NCBI RefSeq assembly: GCF_025148785.1
Contig: NZ_CP102271.1
Span: 1,915,972 to 1,979,971, forward strand
Direction: 5' to 3'
DNA length: 64,000 nt
DNA from: Catenibacterium mitsuokai
GTDB lineage: Bacteria; Bacillota_I; Bacilli_A; Erysipelotrichales; Coprobacillaceae
Below are positions 9,685-19,066 of the stretch, one piece after another (within the stretch, counting starts at the first letter, position 1; every line of letters starts with the position of its first letter). Both the position numbers and the translations under genes were made by a program. The notes below the pieces were generated by a model that made no database searches, was not told the origin of the DNA, and was given only the letters and a program-made list of their open reading frames with translations.

Positions 9685-9937
9685 AAATAAAAGACCCTCA
9701 TCCCATAAGGACGAGAGTGTATCTTCGTGTTACCACCTTATTTTATATATCTATCACTAGATATATCTCAACGAGTACTATCATACTCTGACAATATAAC
9801 GGTTGTGACCGGAAACGCCTACTTCATTCAACGCTCTACTCCAAGACGAATTCAATATCCTCCAAACATCCTTTTACACCACCCAAGGACTCTCTATGCT
9901 TCTTTTGGATATCTACTATTTCTTTTCACTGTATTTA
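9685..9937 (-). promoter_or_regulatory. T-box leader, Phe (UUC) specifier, upstream of the aro operon
   Basis: Reads uncharged tRNA and controls termination before aroF. On the minus strand the T-box core AAGGTGGTAACACG lies at about 9727-9740. The terminator hairpin (GGACGAGAG region pairing with CCCTCATCC, 9694-9718) and its U-rich run follow. Upstream, stem I contains GAATTCG and CTTGGAGTAGAG in the arrangement typical of specifier loops, so the specifier reads UUC at 9848-9850 (Phe). A distal GGTGG loop is visible at about 9890. Class assignment is firm. The specifier rests on visual folding, with Tyr or Trp as the alternatives. Confidence 0.9.
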
Positions 9938-9965
9938 TACTTAGTAATTCTTAATTTGTGAACTC

Positions 9966-9994
9966 ATCATACTGAATAATCAATACATTGTCAA
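9966..9994 (-). promoter_or_regulatory. Strong sigma-A promoter of the aro operon
   Basis: A perfect TTGACA (9989-9994) and TATGAT (9966-9971) on the minus strand, separated by 17 bases. Transcription would begin near 9959, just before the T-box leader. The rest of the 9653-10049 gap is the T-box leader and AT-rich sequence with no gene. Confidence 0.88.
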
Positions 9995-10049
9995 CTACTT
10001 TTTCTATTTTTCTTATACATTTATTAATATTTTCTATTTTATCTAAAAT

Positions 10050-10529
10050 TTACGCCACAATTAAGTTAATGCAGTAATATTGTGATTCACTCTTACAATA
10101 CATATACAGCGTATCACTTGAAAGTGTATCGACTTCACCAATGACTTCTAATTCATATTGAATCTTATAGCCTGAAATAGATTGAATTGTAAGTATATCT
10201 TTATTCTTGAGAGACTGCATTTGTTTTAAATACAAGTCTGGTATGACTATATTCTTATTTTTATAGTGTGGTAGATTATCTTCTTTACCTATGACCCACT
10301 TGATGTCACCAGCTTGGAGGACTGCCTGTATATCATGTCCTTGTACATCTAAATAGCCACTATCAGAAGGAATATAGGTATCGGGGATCAGTTGTATAGT
10401 CTGGTTATAAAGTTTCTGTAATTCCTTTATTTCTTTATTTTGATGATACTTCTCATAACCAAACAAGCAACAAGACACTAGGATACATAAGCACCCTAGT
10501 GTCATGAATAAATGACTAATCTTTTTCAT
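10050..10529 (-). CDS. Membrane-anchored sortase-like protein, predicted inactive
   Basis: Last gene of the pilus operon, 159 residues. One N-terminal transmembrane segment (about residues 5-24, with two Cys) is followed by an extracellular domain. I could not place it at once, but it aligns by eye with the second half of the neighbouring class C sortase: GYLDV with GYVEI, WVIGK with IAIGH, NIVI with HCVI, SLKNKDILTIQ with QLKKGDTFMLQ, YELEVIGEV with YYEVDQIKT, and DTLYMYC with CTLMTC. The catalytic SGHRG histidine and the arginine of THRLLVRG have no counterpart. It overlaps the pilin gene by 14 bases. A pilus accessory role is inferred. The sortase relationship is a hypothesis. Confidence 0.6.
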   Translation of the reverse strand: MKKISHLFMTLGCLCILVSCCLFGYEKYHQNKEIKELQKLYNQTIQLIPDTYIPSDSGYLDVQGHDIQAVLQAGDIKWVIGKEDNLPHYKNKNIVIPDLYLKQMQSLKNKDILTIQSISGYKIQYELEVIGEVDTLSSDTLYMYCKSESQYYCINLIVA

Positions 10530-11406
10530 GTCTAAATAGTCTACCTAATACAATCAGGAATAATCCTGATACAGTTAATAATGTCACCCAATGATTGATT
10601 CTTGTTGTATCCCCGGTTTTAACATGAGAATTTTTCTTAGGTGTATCTGTACTTGTATTAGTGATAATATATTCAGTCTTAGAATCATTACATACTGAAG
10701 AAACAATACCTTTATAACCTTTGACACTCTTTTCTTTAATGCTGTAATTCATAGCTTGTTCACTTTTCCATGAATAAGCATAATTATGTGCAGCATCTAG
10801 TACGATTGTCTTGATATAAGTAGAACCGTTATAGAGTTCTACATAGATTTTGTCTGGATGTTTAGATCCATTATCAATCCAATGCTTCACTATCTTATAT
10901 TCATGAGAGGGATTCTTTGAATATTTTGTAAAGTCAATGGATACATCATAACTTGTCCCCTGTGGTAAAGAAATCAAGTAAGGTAAATAGGTATAAGTTG
11001 TTCCATTTAATTCTAAGTTATCTGTCATAATAAGATAGAGTCCTGTTTTAAGACCTGTATATGCAACTTTAGAAGAAGTTGCCTGTTTAGTGAGAGCTTT
11101 TTGACTTGCCGCATATCCCTTTAATGTGATAGCCGCATTTTTAAGGTCTTCACTTGTTTTTAGCTGATCCAATTGAATATTTGTATTTGTTTCTGCTTCC
11201 TTGAAAGCATCGGTGTAATGATAACTACCATCATCCGAAACACTTGCGACACGATACAAATGAACATTTAACCCTGAAATACATTCATTGAGTGTCAAAG
11301 AGCATTTCTTATTAACATTGACAGCAGCTACCTGGAATGAATTAAACACAGCGACTGACAGTAGAACTGTAAAACATAATATGTATTTTTTTAATCTTTT
11401 CCCCAT
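10516..11406 (-). CDS. Small pilin (Cna-B type) with degenerate sorting signal
   Basis: Secreted surface protein of 296 residues. Residues 1-28 are a signal peptide ending near FQVAA. The middle resembles a SpaA-like N-terminal pilin domain (YTGLKTGLYLIM, LPYLISLP). Residues 165-250 look like a Cna-B fold (YKIVKHWIDNGSKHPDKIYVELY, then NYSIKEKSVKGYKG as an E-box-like strand). The C terminus has a hydrophobic span and a charged tail (RLFRHEKD), preceded by HVKTGD where LPxTG is expected. Its size and place after the sortase suit a minor or basal pilin. It follows srtC by 13 bases. Confidence 0.8.
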   Translation of the reverse strand: MGKRLKKYILCFTVLLSVAVFNSFQVAAVNVNKKCSLTLNECISGLNVHLYRVASVSDDGSYHYTDAFKEAETNTNIQLDQLKTSEDLKNAAITLKGYAASQKALTKQATSSKVAYTGLKTGLYLIMTDNLELNGTTYTYLPYLISLPQGTSYDVSIDFTKYSKNPSHEYKIVKHWIDNGSKHPDKIYVELYNGSTYIKTIVLDAAHNYAYSWKSEQAMNYSIKEKSVKGYKGIVSSVCNDSKTEYIITNTSTDTPKKNSHVKTGDTTRINHWVTLLTVSGLFLIVLGRLFRHEKD

Positions 11407-11419
11407 ATAATTGCTGTCA

Positions 11420-12229
11420 TCACCTTTCTTTATATTTTTTCTTGATTGATGTTAAATACCAGATAAACGCAATAATAATTGCAAGTACTACCCAGAACAC
11501 ATCAATGAGTACTGGATCTGCTTTGACTAAATCTCTTCTTACTCTTAGATTTGTCTTATTGATACGATGTCCTCTTACAAGCAATCTATGGGTATTCACA
11601 CCATAGGGCGTGCAAGTCATAAGAGTACAATAGTCCTGTCCTTCTACTATCTTTAAGTCATCTGTTTCTGTAGGAAGGACTGTTTTAATTTGATCAACTT
11701 CATAATAAAGAGTTTGATCTAATACCTGAAGCATGAAGGTATCACCCTTTTTTAACTGATCAATATCAGTAAATAGCTGAGCACTTGGTAATCCTCTATG
11801 TCCAGATATAACACAATGTGTACTCTCTCCACCTACTGGTAATGAAGTACCTGGGATATGTCCTATCGCAATCTGTAAGATTTCAGCATCTGTTCCATGA
11901 TATATAGGAAGAGAGACATTAATCTTAGGGATTTCTACATAACCCATCATACCTGTACCAGTGACATCAAGAGTAGACTCATATATTTTCTTCTCTTGAT
12001 TGTTCAAAGTAGAGAGTGTTTGTTTCAGGTTTGTATTGTATAGAGTGGCATCATTCCAGAGCTTTTGATATTGTTTGTCAGTCAGGTTTTCTACCTTTTC
12101 TTCGTATCCAGCAATAGCTCTTGTTTGATGTCTTTGATTCCAATAGTTACTGAAACTAGGATAAATAAGTAAGGAAAGCCCCATAATGAATACTAAAGCT
12201 ATAAATGCATTGGTTATCTTCTTTGTCAT
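11420..12229 (-). CDS. srtC: Class C sortase (pilin polymerase)
   Basis: Joins pilin subunits by cleaving LPxTG signals and linking them to a pilin lysine at the outer face of the membrane. The protein has 269 residues, with an N-terminal membrane segment (about 5-27) and a C-terminal one (about 240-260), typical of class C. Catalytic residues are His144 in ISGHRGLPSAQLF, Cys206 in TLMTCTPYG and Arg215 in THRLLVRG. It sits between the major and small pilin genes, the normal position for a dedicated pilus sortase. Confidence 0.96.
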   Translation of the reverse strand: MTKKITNAFIALVFIMGLSLLIYPSFSNYWNQRHQTRAIAGYEEKVENLTDKQYQKLWNDATLYNTNLKQTLSTLNNQEKKIYESTLDVTGTGMMGYVEIPKINVSLPIYHGTDAEILQIAIGHIPGTSLPVGGESTHCVISGHRGLPSAQLFTDIDQLKKGDTFMLQVLDQTLYYEVDQIKTVLPTETDDLKIVEGQDYCTLMTCTPYGVNTHRLLVRGHRINKTNLRVRRDLVKADPVLIDVFWVVLAIIIAFIWYLTSIKKKYKER

Positions 12230-12255
12230 TATAGGACACTCCTTATTGTTTTATA

Positions 12256-13725
12256 TTACTTACTTTCTGCTTTTTTCTTCATTACTAAGAATGCAGCAGC
12301 TGCAAGAATCATAAGTGTACCTGCAGCATATAATACTGTAGTACCCATACCACCTGTATCAGGAAGTTCAGAACCTTTGTAGTTGATTACGTCAGTTTCT
12401 AATGTTCCTTCAGCAGTGCTAGGTGTAAATAACACTTCACCATTTGGTTTGTTTCCAGTTAAAGTTTTTAATTGTGGATTATCACTTGTTTCATCATGAG
12501 ATGCTTCAATCTTGAATTCAATTGGATCCATAGTGTTATAGTTTTCTGGAGTTTTTGTTTCTACTAATTTATACTCACCATCATCTAAACCAGTAAATGT
12601 GAAAATTGTTCCATCATTTTCTGTTCCTAAAACTTTTGTGACTTTTTCATATTTTCCATTAACTTTCTTATATAAAGTGAATTCAGCACCAGTTAATGGA
12701 TTTTTAGCAGAATCTTTTTTATTAACAATTGCCTTATAAGTGAATACAATTACTTTGTCTTCAGGTGTTTCACCTTTTTCTCCACCCTGAGAACTATTTG
12801 GGTTATTAGAGAATTCCATATGCATTATATTTGGATTACCTTTTGAGCCAATAACAGCATGTTCATTTAAAGTTGCTTCATATTCAACTCTAATCTTTGT
12901 AACTGTACCATCTAAAGCCTTAACATTTTTAATAGTTACATCAAATGTATGTCCATCAGTTGCAGGATAAGTTACCGTATACTGATCTGCAGAAATAGGA
13001 TCAGTACTATCATTTGTATATACTTTAACTGAATTTTTATCAAATGTTAAACCTTGTGATAAAGTATCATGGAATACTAACTGATAAGCAGCTTTATATT
13101 CTTTATAATCACTTGCAACAGTACCTGTTAACTGGAATGGAACTTTGTCACCAATATCCCAGTCAGCAGAATCCTGCCAGTTTGTTGTTTCACCTGTAGT
13201 ATCATTTGTATCCTTTACCTTTTTGTAAGATTCAGGAACGTTATTTTTCACTGCTACAGTTTTATCACCTACAACTTGTAGAATAAACTTAGTATAAGAA
13301 TCCTGTCCTGTAATTGGACCTTTATCTTTTACTAAATAATAGCCAGGTTCTAGTCCGGAAATTACATAATTTCCAGAAGCATCTTGAGTATTTGCACTAG
13401 CTGCTGGAGTTGTTAAATATCCAGATACTTCATAAGCGAAGACTTTAGAATTGTCATTATTTAATGTTTTTGCTTTTTCCTTTGCATCTCCAAATTTTGT
13501 TTTACCTTCATCGCTAACACCACTACCCCATTTAATATCTGAAAGTGTATTGCCTGATACTTTACCAGCAAAAATCTGATAAGCTTCAAAAGTATGTTTA
13601 GCTTTAGCACCTGTAATAGTAATAGAACCATTATCATCAGCCGCTATTACTACTGATGGCATAGCAATTGCCATAACCATTGCGAATGCAAGTATGAAAC
13701 TTGCGAGTTTTTTAAATAGTTTCAT
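12256..13725 (-). CDS. Major pilin, SpaA/Cna-B type, LPDTG-anchored
   Basis: Predicted backbone subunit of the pilus, 489 residues. The signal peptide covers about residues 1-30 (hydrophobic, ending VVIAA). An N-terminal pilin domain ends in YYLVKDKGPI. A central isopeptide-type domain begins around KVPFQLTGTV. A Cna-B domain follows (NKKDSAKNPLTGAEFTLYKK) with the E-box YKLVETKTPENY. The sorting signal is ELPDTGG plus a hydrophobic span and KKKAESK. A lysine in TVAVKNNVPES is a candidate polymerisation site. The ATG at 13725 follows AGGAGG; the longer frame has no such site. Backbone status is inferred from size and context. Confidence 0.92.
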   Translation of the reverse strand: MKLFKKLASFILAFAMVMAIAMPSVVIAADDNGSITITGAKAKHTFEAYQIFAGKVSGNTLSDIKWGSGVSDEGKTKFGDAKEKAKTLNNDNSKVFAYEVSGYLTTPAASANTQDASGNYVISGLEPGYYLVKDKGPITGQDSYTKFILQVVGDKTVAVKNNVPESYKKVKDTNDTTGETTNWQDSADWDIGDKVPFQLTGTVASDYKEYKAAYQLVFHDTLSQGLTFDKNSVKVYTNDSTDPISADQYTVTYPATDGHTFDVTIKNVKALDGTVTKIRVEYEATLNEHAVIGSKGNPNIMHMEFSNNPNSSQGGEKGETPEDKVIVFTYKAIVNKKDSAKNPLTGAEFTLYKKVNGKYEKVTKVLGTENDGTIFTFTGLDDGEYKLVETKTPENYNTMDPIEFKIEASHDETSDNPQLKTLTGNKPNGEVLFTPSTAEGTLETDVINYKGSELPDTGGMGTTVLYAAGTLMILAAAAFLVMKKKAESK

Positions 13726-13811
13726 ATCGTTTTTCCTCCTTGTCCATATGATATCCATTTTTTAATAAAACTCTTCCCTCGTTGAAATACACATATTAAT
13801 GTTTGTTATTA

Positions 13812-16800
13812 CTAGTTATAAGCCCCCTTCTTTTTTATATTTGCTATATAAGCAAATAGAGTCGCTGTAATAAATAGGGCCCCAATTGCGTAATAACCAA
13901 AAGTACCGAATCCTCCAGTATCTGGAAGATCATAGTTATCTAACTTCTTGTTAGTAACTGTAATATCTCCTTCTTGAATACCATCATTGTTTGTATAAGA
14001 TACCTGATATCCTGAAGGTGCATTGACTTCTTCTACAATGTAGTAATAATCTTCCCCATTGTCTGATTTATAAAGTAGATTCTTCCAAGTATAAGACCAG
14101 CCATTGGAAACATCTAATATCACTGGACTACCTTCAGGCTTTTCTGTTGTTTCTACTTCAGGTTCATCAGAAGTAATAGTAATATCATTCACACTAAAGT
14201 AAAATGCATTATTCTTAGCTGTAATATAAATATCACAGTCCCCAGTAATTGAATTTGTCTGAATTCCTAGAATCAATTTACCATTCTCATTCTTACAATT
14301 TACTGTTCCAAAATTATTTTTGTCTTTTGTAACTTCAAAATTACTTTCTACAAAATTTTCATTAGTACCCCAATTAAAATCCTCGATATATAACGGTTTA
14401 TTCTGAGCAGCTTGCACTGTCTTTGTGACATTGCCCCCCTCATTGCCGCTAAAATGAAGTGTGACATTACATGTTTTCTTCTTCTTTGTTACTTTATATA
14501 ACTGAAGTTTTACATTTGCTGCACCTGGCTGAGTTCCCTTATTCTCTTGATCAACCCAGACCTTTTTTACAGAAATGCTGTTAGAGTTATTTGGAACATA
14601 TAAAGAAACCTCTTTATTGTTAGGAATGTATAATACATCATTATCAAGATTCACACCAGGTATACCCTGTTGACTTAAAGCATCTTTCGCATCCTGCTTT
14701 GTCTTATTTTGATCTGCTTGATAAAGTACAAAATAATGTGGATTATTATCCTTGTCATATCCAGTTGGTGCTTCTATTTCTTCTAGTTTATATAATGTAT
14801 TTGCTACTAAGAACTTATCCTCGCTTGAACCAGAGAAAACAATTTCTCCTTGATCATTTGTGACATACTCATCAGAATTTTCTTTCTGTATTCCTTTCCA
14901 TTCTTTTGTAGTTGGATCATATTTAGATAATTTAAATTTAGCATTTGGAAGCAACTTAGAATAATCTTTACTATCTACTTTATAAATAGTCATTTTACCT
15001 TTAACAACCCCTGCTGAAGAGTGAGTAGTATCAATTGTTGTATCTACTGAAGAAGCATTCTCTCCTTCTAATAATGAAACACTATTTCTAATAGTTGGAT
15101 TAGCCGCAGTACCCACATCAAAATCATATGCATAAACAAGAACACATGCCAATTCATCTGGCAAAGTGATTGTCAATTTATGATTTGCTTCATCATACTG
15201 GACTTTATATCTGCTACTATCTATTACATTGCCTCTATGATCTTCTTTTGTTCCATCATACTCATAAATTTTCAAACTAGACAAATCTAGATATGAAGTA
15301 TAAGAAGTCCATTCTAAATTTTCTAGTTTATCAACTAAAACTAGTTTATCTGACTTAGGATTTAAATCTTTACCAGCAGGATTAATACATACTGAGTATT
15401 CTACTTTTGTAGAGTTCTCAATCTGTTTTGCTGTTTTTGTTACATTCTTAGTTTCACGTTCTACTTCAGTATGCTGTTCCTGTTTATTTCCTTCATATTC
15501 TAATGTATTTGTATATTCTTTATTCTCATTTTTTAAATCTTTCCAGAATTCATCAGAAGTGATATCTACAGCATAATATATTGCAATTGGACTATTAGGA
15601 TGATCTCTCTTCCCCGAACCCCAATCACCATCTGTTTGGTTATAGCCTGGTTTAAATGTGAATGTTACCTTATTAGCACTTTCATCATATGAATACTCGA
15701 AATGCTTACTAAGCGTTGTAAATTCAGAATTGCCATCACAATAATATTCAAAATTATCGTTAATGTGATAAACTACTTCTGGTGATCCACGGTCCTCTGG
15801 ATTGTCTTTAAATCCCGCAGTTTTATAATCTGCACGTTCTCCTTTTTTAACTAATTTTGTACCTTTAGGTAATATATCAGTAAAACTGATTTCTTCATTC
15901 GAATTTGGAGTAAATATAATTCTGTAATATAATTTTCCATTACGACTTATATAATCTGTACTTACTTTACTAGAAGAGTATTTATCAGTTGTACCACCAT
16001 CTATTTTACCATATGCCTGTTTCACAAACTTCTTAGGCTTGTTATAAGTGACTTTGCTTTCAGATTCTTTATTTTGAACAGTACCTTTATTCGCAAAATA
16101 ATAATCAATACCTTCTTTAATATCCTTTAATTCTGCAGTTGTATGATAAGAAGAAATATTTAAAGACTGCCCTATAAATTTACTACCATCTTTCTTCTTT
16201 ACAGTCACTTCAAATGCTTTAACATGGGCATCATCAGCAGTAACTTCGTTCTTTTTATCTTCATCTGAATAGAACTTAACACTAATGTCTAATTCATCTT
16301 TAGAAATAGGGGTTCCATTCGCATCTTTAAGTTCAATATTTTTATTAATTTCATCTCTTAACTGAGATAAGACTGCATAGTGTTCACCATTAAATTCTTT
16401 ATCTCCAGTAGATGTACCATTCTTAATCACATCTGAATAAGTGATAGAAGTAATTTCTTTATCAGGAAGCTTCATATAAGCCTGCCATGTATTAGTTATA
16501 GTTTGACCATCTTCTGAAACAGTATTACCTGTTAAAGATTTTGTAAGGTCCCAGTCTCTATGCTGTACACCAACACCATAACTACTTTCATAATTTTTCC
16601 CATCTTTACCAATAGTACCTTTGTTTGTAACAGTGGTATTTTCTTTAGGTGCATCTGTCTGATATTCAATTGTATAGGTATCATTAGAACCCTCTGGGAA
16701 TGTATAAGGTAACTCTTCAATTGTAAATGTAGTGCCATCACTTCTCTTTACGGTAATAGGAGTAGGAATATTTAAGTTTTTATCAATCGTATCATTGAAT

Positions 16801-18494
16801 ACATAACCACCAATATCTTTCTTATCTGGATTAATTGTAATACGCCAGTTCATCTTTCCTGTATCCTGGTCATATCCACCATATTTAGAAATCATTGAAT
16901 TAGATACAGCAATTGTTGTTGAGGCTTCTCTTGATGAGTTACCACTTGTTCCTTTTACACTATTTGTAAGTGATCCTGAACCATCTTTATTACCAGGTTC
17001 TGCTTTTACTTTATAACTAATTTCATAGCTTTCTCCTGCTTCAAGTTTTGGAAGATCATTCATTGTAAAAGATTCGCCATTGATTGAAGGATTAACTTCA
17101 ATTGGTGTGCTATTTCCATATTTATCTTTCTTTATTACTGTAAAGCTGTTTTTATCATATTCTGCCTTTGCAGAATCCCAACTTACAAACTTATCTTCAA
17201 TCTTTACAGGACCTTCAGTACCATTTTTAGTACTTGCTTTTACTGTATAGCTGACTGTTCCATCTTCATTTAATGAAGCTTGCTTAGACATATTCAAATC
17301 ATATTGTTCTTTACTTGGTTTAACTGTGATTTCTCCACCATCACCACCAAATTTGATTGAACCATCATCATTAGCACCATCTGCAGAAACAGTTCCTTGG
17401 AATTCAATATATCCTGAGAATGGTTCCCCATTCGCAAAATCCTCATTAAAATCAATAGTGATTTTTCCATCAGTAGTAATTCGATATGTACCAACTGCTT
17501 TACCATTAGATGCATATACTAAACCAGTTTCTTCTTTTAATGGTTTTACGCCATTAGGAAGCTGATAAGAAATTTTATCTTTGCTGTTTGTGACAATACC
17601 TGCAGGTAATTTATAGTTAATATGTACTTTAACCTGATCACCATCTTCAAATGTTTTAGATGGAACCCAGTTGCCATTTTGAATCTTGCTGACATCTGCT
17701 GATGTAATATATTGACCAAAATCAGTACTTTCTTCAGCTTTTGGCTGACTCGCTGTACCATTATCTGATACTGTCACAGGTGTTTCAGGTGCTGCTGCAG
17801 CAGAATTAACTGCTGCAGTGGCAGGAGCATTATTCTTAACCTCTTCCACTACCTGTTCATCCATCTGATTAGTGACTGTTGTTTCAACAGGTTGCTCTAC
17901 ATACTTATTTAATTCAATATTCTTAGTATTAAATGAAACAAGAGAAGAACCATTGACATCATATAGTACATGAGAAGAATCTGTTTCTAATACCAATGTC
18001 AGTTTTAATTCACTTTCTGCATTCATGTTCACATGATCTTCATCAAAATATAGAGTCAATAAATTATTTCTAATCTCATAAGTACCAATAGAATGTACTA
18101 AATCATTTTCTAGATATAACTTATTTGTTTGTGTATCTTCTACCTTTAATTGTTCTGGTAGGTTATAAGTTAGTGTTTGATTCTTTACAACTGTTTCCTG
18201 AGTTGTTTCTTCTTCACTTTCTACATTTTCTATTGAAGCAAGTGTTCCTTGAGGAACAGTTGCCTTAATAAAGAAAGAAAGAGACGTATTGTCTTCAAGA
18301 TGGACATCAGCTGTATAATCCTTCATTACACCATTATTTTGATACTGTACAGTTGCATCAGTAATCAATGATGTAAAATCATCCATTCTTGCACTATTAA
18401 TATAGAAAAATGCAATGGCTGTTAAAAAAACCAAGCCAAAAAATAACATTATTTTCTTTCTGCCTGGTTTATTTAAAATATTATATTCTGTCAT
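13812..18494 (-). CDS. Large LPDTG-anchored pilus tip adhesin
   Basis: Surface protein of 1560 residues, predicted to cap the pilus. Residues about 14-32 are a membrane/signal segment. A Thr/Ala-rich linker near 215-260 leads into repeated all-beta modules with the look of adhesive isopeptide domains (VKVHINYKLPAGIVTNSKDK; KVSTDYISRNGKLYYRIIFTPN). Two Cna-B modules near the C terminus carry E-boxes (YKLEEIEAPTGY and YYIVEEVNAPSGY). The sorting signal is YDLPDTGG with a hydrophobic tail and KKKGAYN. It lies 18 bases after the signal peptidase homologue and 86 bases before the major pilin. The ligand cannot be predicted. Confidence 0.9.
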   Translation of the reverse strand: MTEYNILNKPGRKKIMLFFGLVFLTAIAFFYINSARMDDFTSLITDATVQYQNNGVMKDYTADVHLEDNTSLSFFIKATVPQGTLASIENVESEEETTQETVVKNQTLTYNLPEQLKVEDTQTNKLYLENDLVHSIGTYEIRNNLLTLYFDEDHVNMNAESELKLTLVLETDSSHVLYDVNGSSLVSFNTKNIELNKYVEQPVETTVTNQMDEQVVEEVKNNAPATAAVNSAAAAPETPVTVSDNGTASQPKAEESTDFGQYITSADVSKIQNGNWVPSKTFEDGDQVKVHINYKLPAGIVTNSKDKISYQLPNGVKPLKEETGLVYASNGKAVGTYRITTDGKITIDFNEDFANGEPFSGYIEFQGTVSADGANDDGSIKFGGDGGEITVKPSKEQYDLNMSKQASLNEDGTVSYTVKASTKNGTEGPVKIEDKFVSWDSAKAEYDKNSFTVIKKDKYGNSTPIEVNPSINGESFTMNDLPKLEAGESYEISYKVKAEPGNKDGSGSLTNSVKGTSGNSSREASTTIAVSNSMISKYGGYDQDTGKMNWRITINPDKKDIGGYVFNDTIDKNLNIPTPITVKRSDGTTFTIEELPYTFPEGSNDTYTIEYQTDAPKENTTVTNKGTIGKDGKNYESSYGVGVQHRDWDLTKSLTGNTVSEDGQTITNTWQAYMKLPDKEITSITYSDVIKNGTSTGDKEFNGEHYAVLSQLRDEINKNIELKDANGTPISKDELDISVKFYSDEDKKNEVTADDAHVKAFEVTVKKKDGSKFIGQSLNISSYHTTAELKDIKEGIDYYFANKGTVQNKESESKVTYNKPKKFVKQAYGKIDGGTTDKYSSSKVSTDYISRNGKLYYRIIFTPNSNEEISFTDILPKGTKLVKKGERADYKTAGFKDNPEDRGSPEVVYHINDNFEYYCDGNSEFTTLSKHFEYSYDESANKVTFTFKPGYNQTDGDWGSGKRDHPNSPIAIYYAVDITSDEFWKDLKNENKEYTNTLEYEGNKQEQHTEVERETKNVTKTAKQIENSTKVEYSVCINPAGKDLNPKSDKLVLVDKLENLEWTSYTSYLDLSSLKIYEYDGTKEDHRGNVIDSSRYKVQYDEANHKLTITLPDELACVLVYAYDFDVGTAANPTIRNSVSLLEGENASSVDTTIDTTHSSAGVVKGKMTIYKVDSKDYSKLLPNAKFKLSKYDPTTKEWKGIQKENSDEYVTNDQGEIVFSGSSEDKFLVANTLYKLEEIEAPTGYDKDNNPHYFVLYQADQNKTKQDAKDALSQQGIPGVNLDNDVLYIPNNKEVSLYVPNNSNSISVKKVWVDQENKGTQPGAANVKLQLYKVTKKKKTCNVTLHFSGNEGGNVTKTVQAAQNKPLYIEDFNWGTNENFVESNFEVTKDKNNFGTVNCKNENGKLILGIQTNSITGDCDIYITAKNNAFYFSVNDITITSDEPEVETTEKPEGSPVILDVSNGWSYTWKNLLYKSDNGEDYYYIVEEVNAPSGYQVSYTNNDGIQEGDITVTNKKLDNYDLPDTGGFGTFGYYAIGALFITATLFAYIANIKKKGAYN

Positions 18495-18512
18495 CTAAAT
18501 GTCCCCTTTCCC

Positions 18513-19007
18513 TTAATAAACAGAAAAGCGGGTGATAGGATAAATCTTCATAACGACTCGACCAATAATCTTGTCATTATCAATACAACCTAAATCACGC
18601 ATTCTTGAATCTATTGCATGATGTCTATTATCCCCTAATACAAATATCTGTCCTTCTGGAACTGTATAAGGAAATACTTCGTCACGTAGAGGATTGTCTT
18701 TTCTGTTTTGTATATAGTTTTCATCTAACCTTTTCTCATTCACAAATACATAGCCACTTGAATCAATGTTGATTTTATCCCCACTCAAACCAATCACTCT
18801 TCTAACCAGCAGCTTATTATTATACTGAAACGCAATTAAGTCTCCCTGCTTGATAGACTTTGTTTTCTTAATACATACAACATCATTATTTACTAATGTC
18901 GGATCCATAGATTCACCCTCTACTATGTAGATTGGACACCAAGTCGTAATGATGAACATCACAATACAAACAACTATTAGACTAATAAAAACGCAATGCT
19001 TTTTCAT
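18513..19007 (-). CDS. SipA/LepB-like signal peptidase I homologue of the pilus locus
   Basis: First gene of the pilus operon, 164 residues with one N-terminal transmembrane helix. The serine box is intact (EGESMDPTL, Ser33), and DKINIDSSGYVFVN, GQIFVLGDNRHHAIDSR and GRVVMKIYP are the later family boxes. Where active enzymes have the general-base lysine (IKRVIGLPGD), this protein reads VRRVIGLSGD, so Lys appears replaced by Arg. Pilus-locus SipA proteins in streptococci are known to be degenerate and to act in assembly. The ATG at 19007 has AAGG upstream; an in-frame longer start lacks one. Whether it still cleaves is unknown. Confidence 0.87.
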   Translation of the reverse strand: MKKHCVFISLIVVCIVMFIITTWCPIYIVEGESMDPTLVNNDVVCIKKTKSIKQGDLIAFQYNNKLLVRRVIGLSGDKINIDSSGYVFVNEKRLDENYIQNRKDNPLRDEVFPYTVPEGQIFVLGDNRHHAIDSRMRDLGCIDNDKIIGRVVMKIYPITRFSVY

Positions 19008-19032
19008 AACAGTACCTTTTAACTTGTAAATT

Positions 19033-19060
19033 AATATACTATGTACATACGATATCACAA
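19033..19060 (-). promoter_or_regulatory. Putative sigma-A promoter of the pilus operon
   Basis: Minus-strand TTGTGA (19055-19060) and TATATT (19033-19038) are 16 bases apart, upstream of the signal peptidase homologue. Confidence 0.55.
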
Positions 19061-19066
19061 CAGAAT

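Noticed and set aside
17326-17761. Several long open frames within the adhesin gene on both strands
   Set aside because: They lack ribosome binding sites and recognisable domains and are shadows of the 1560-codon gene.
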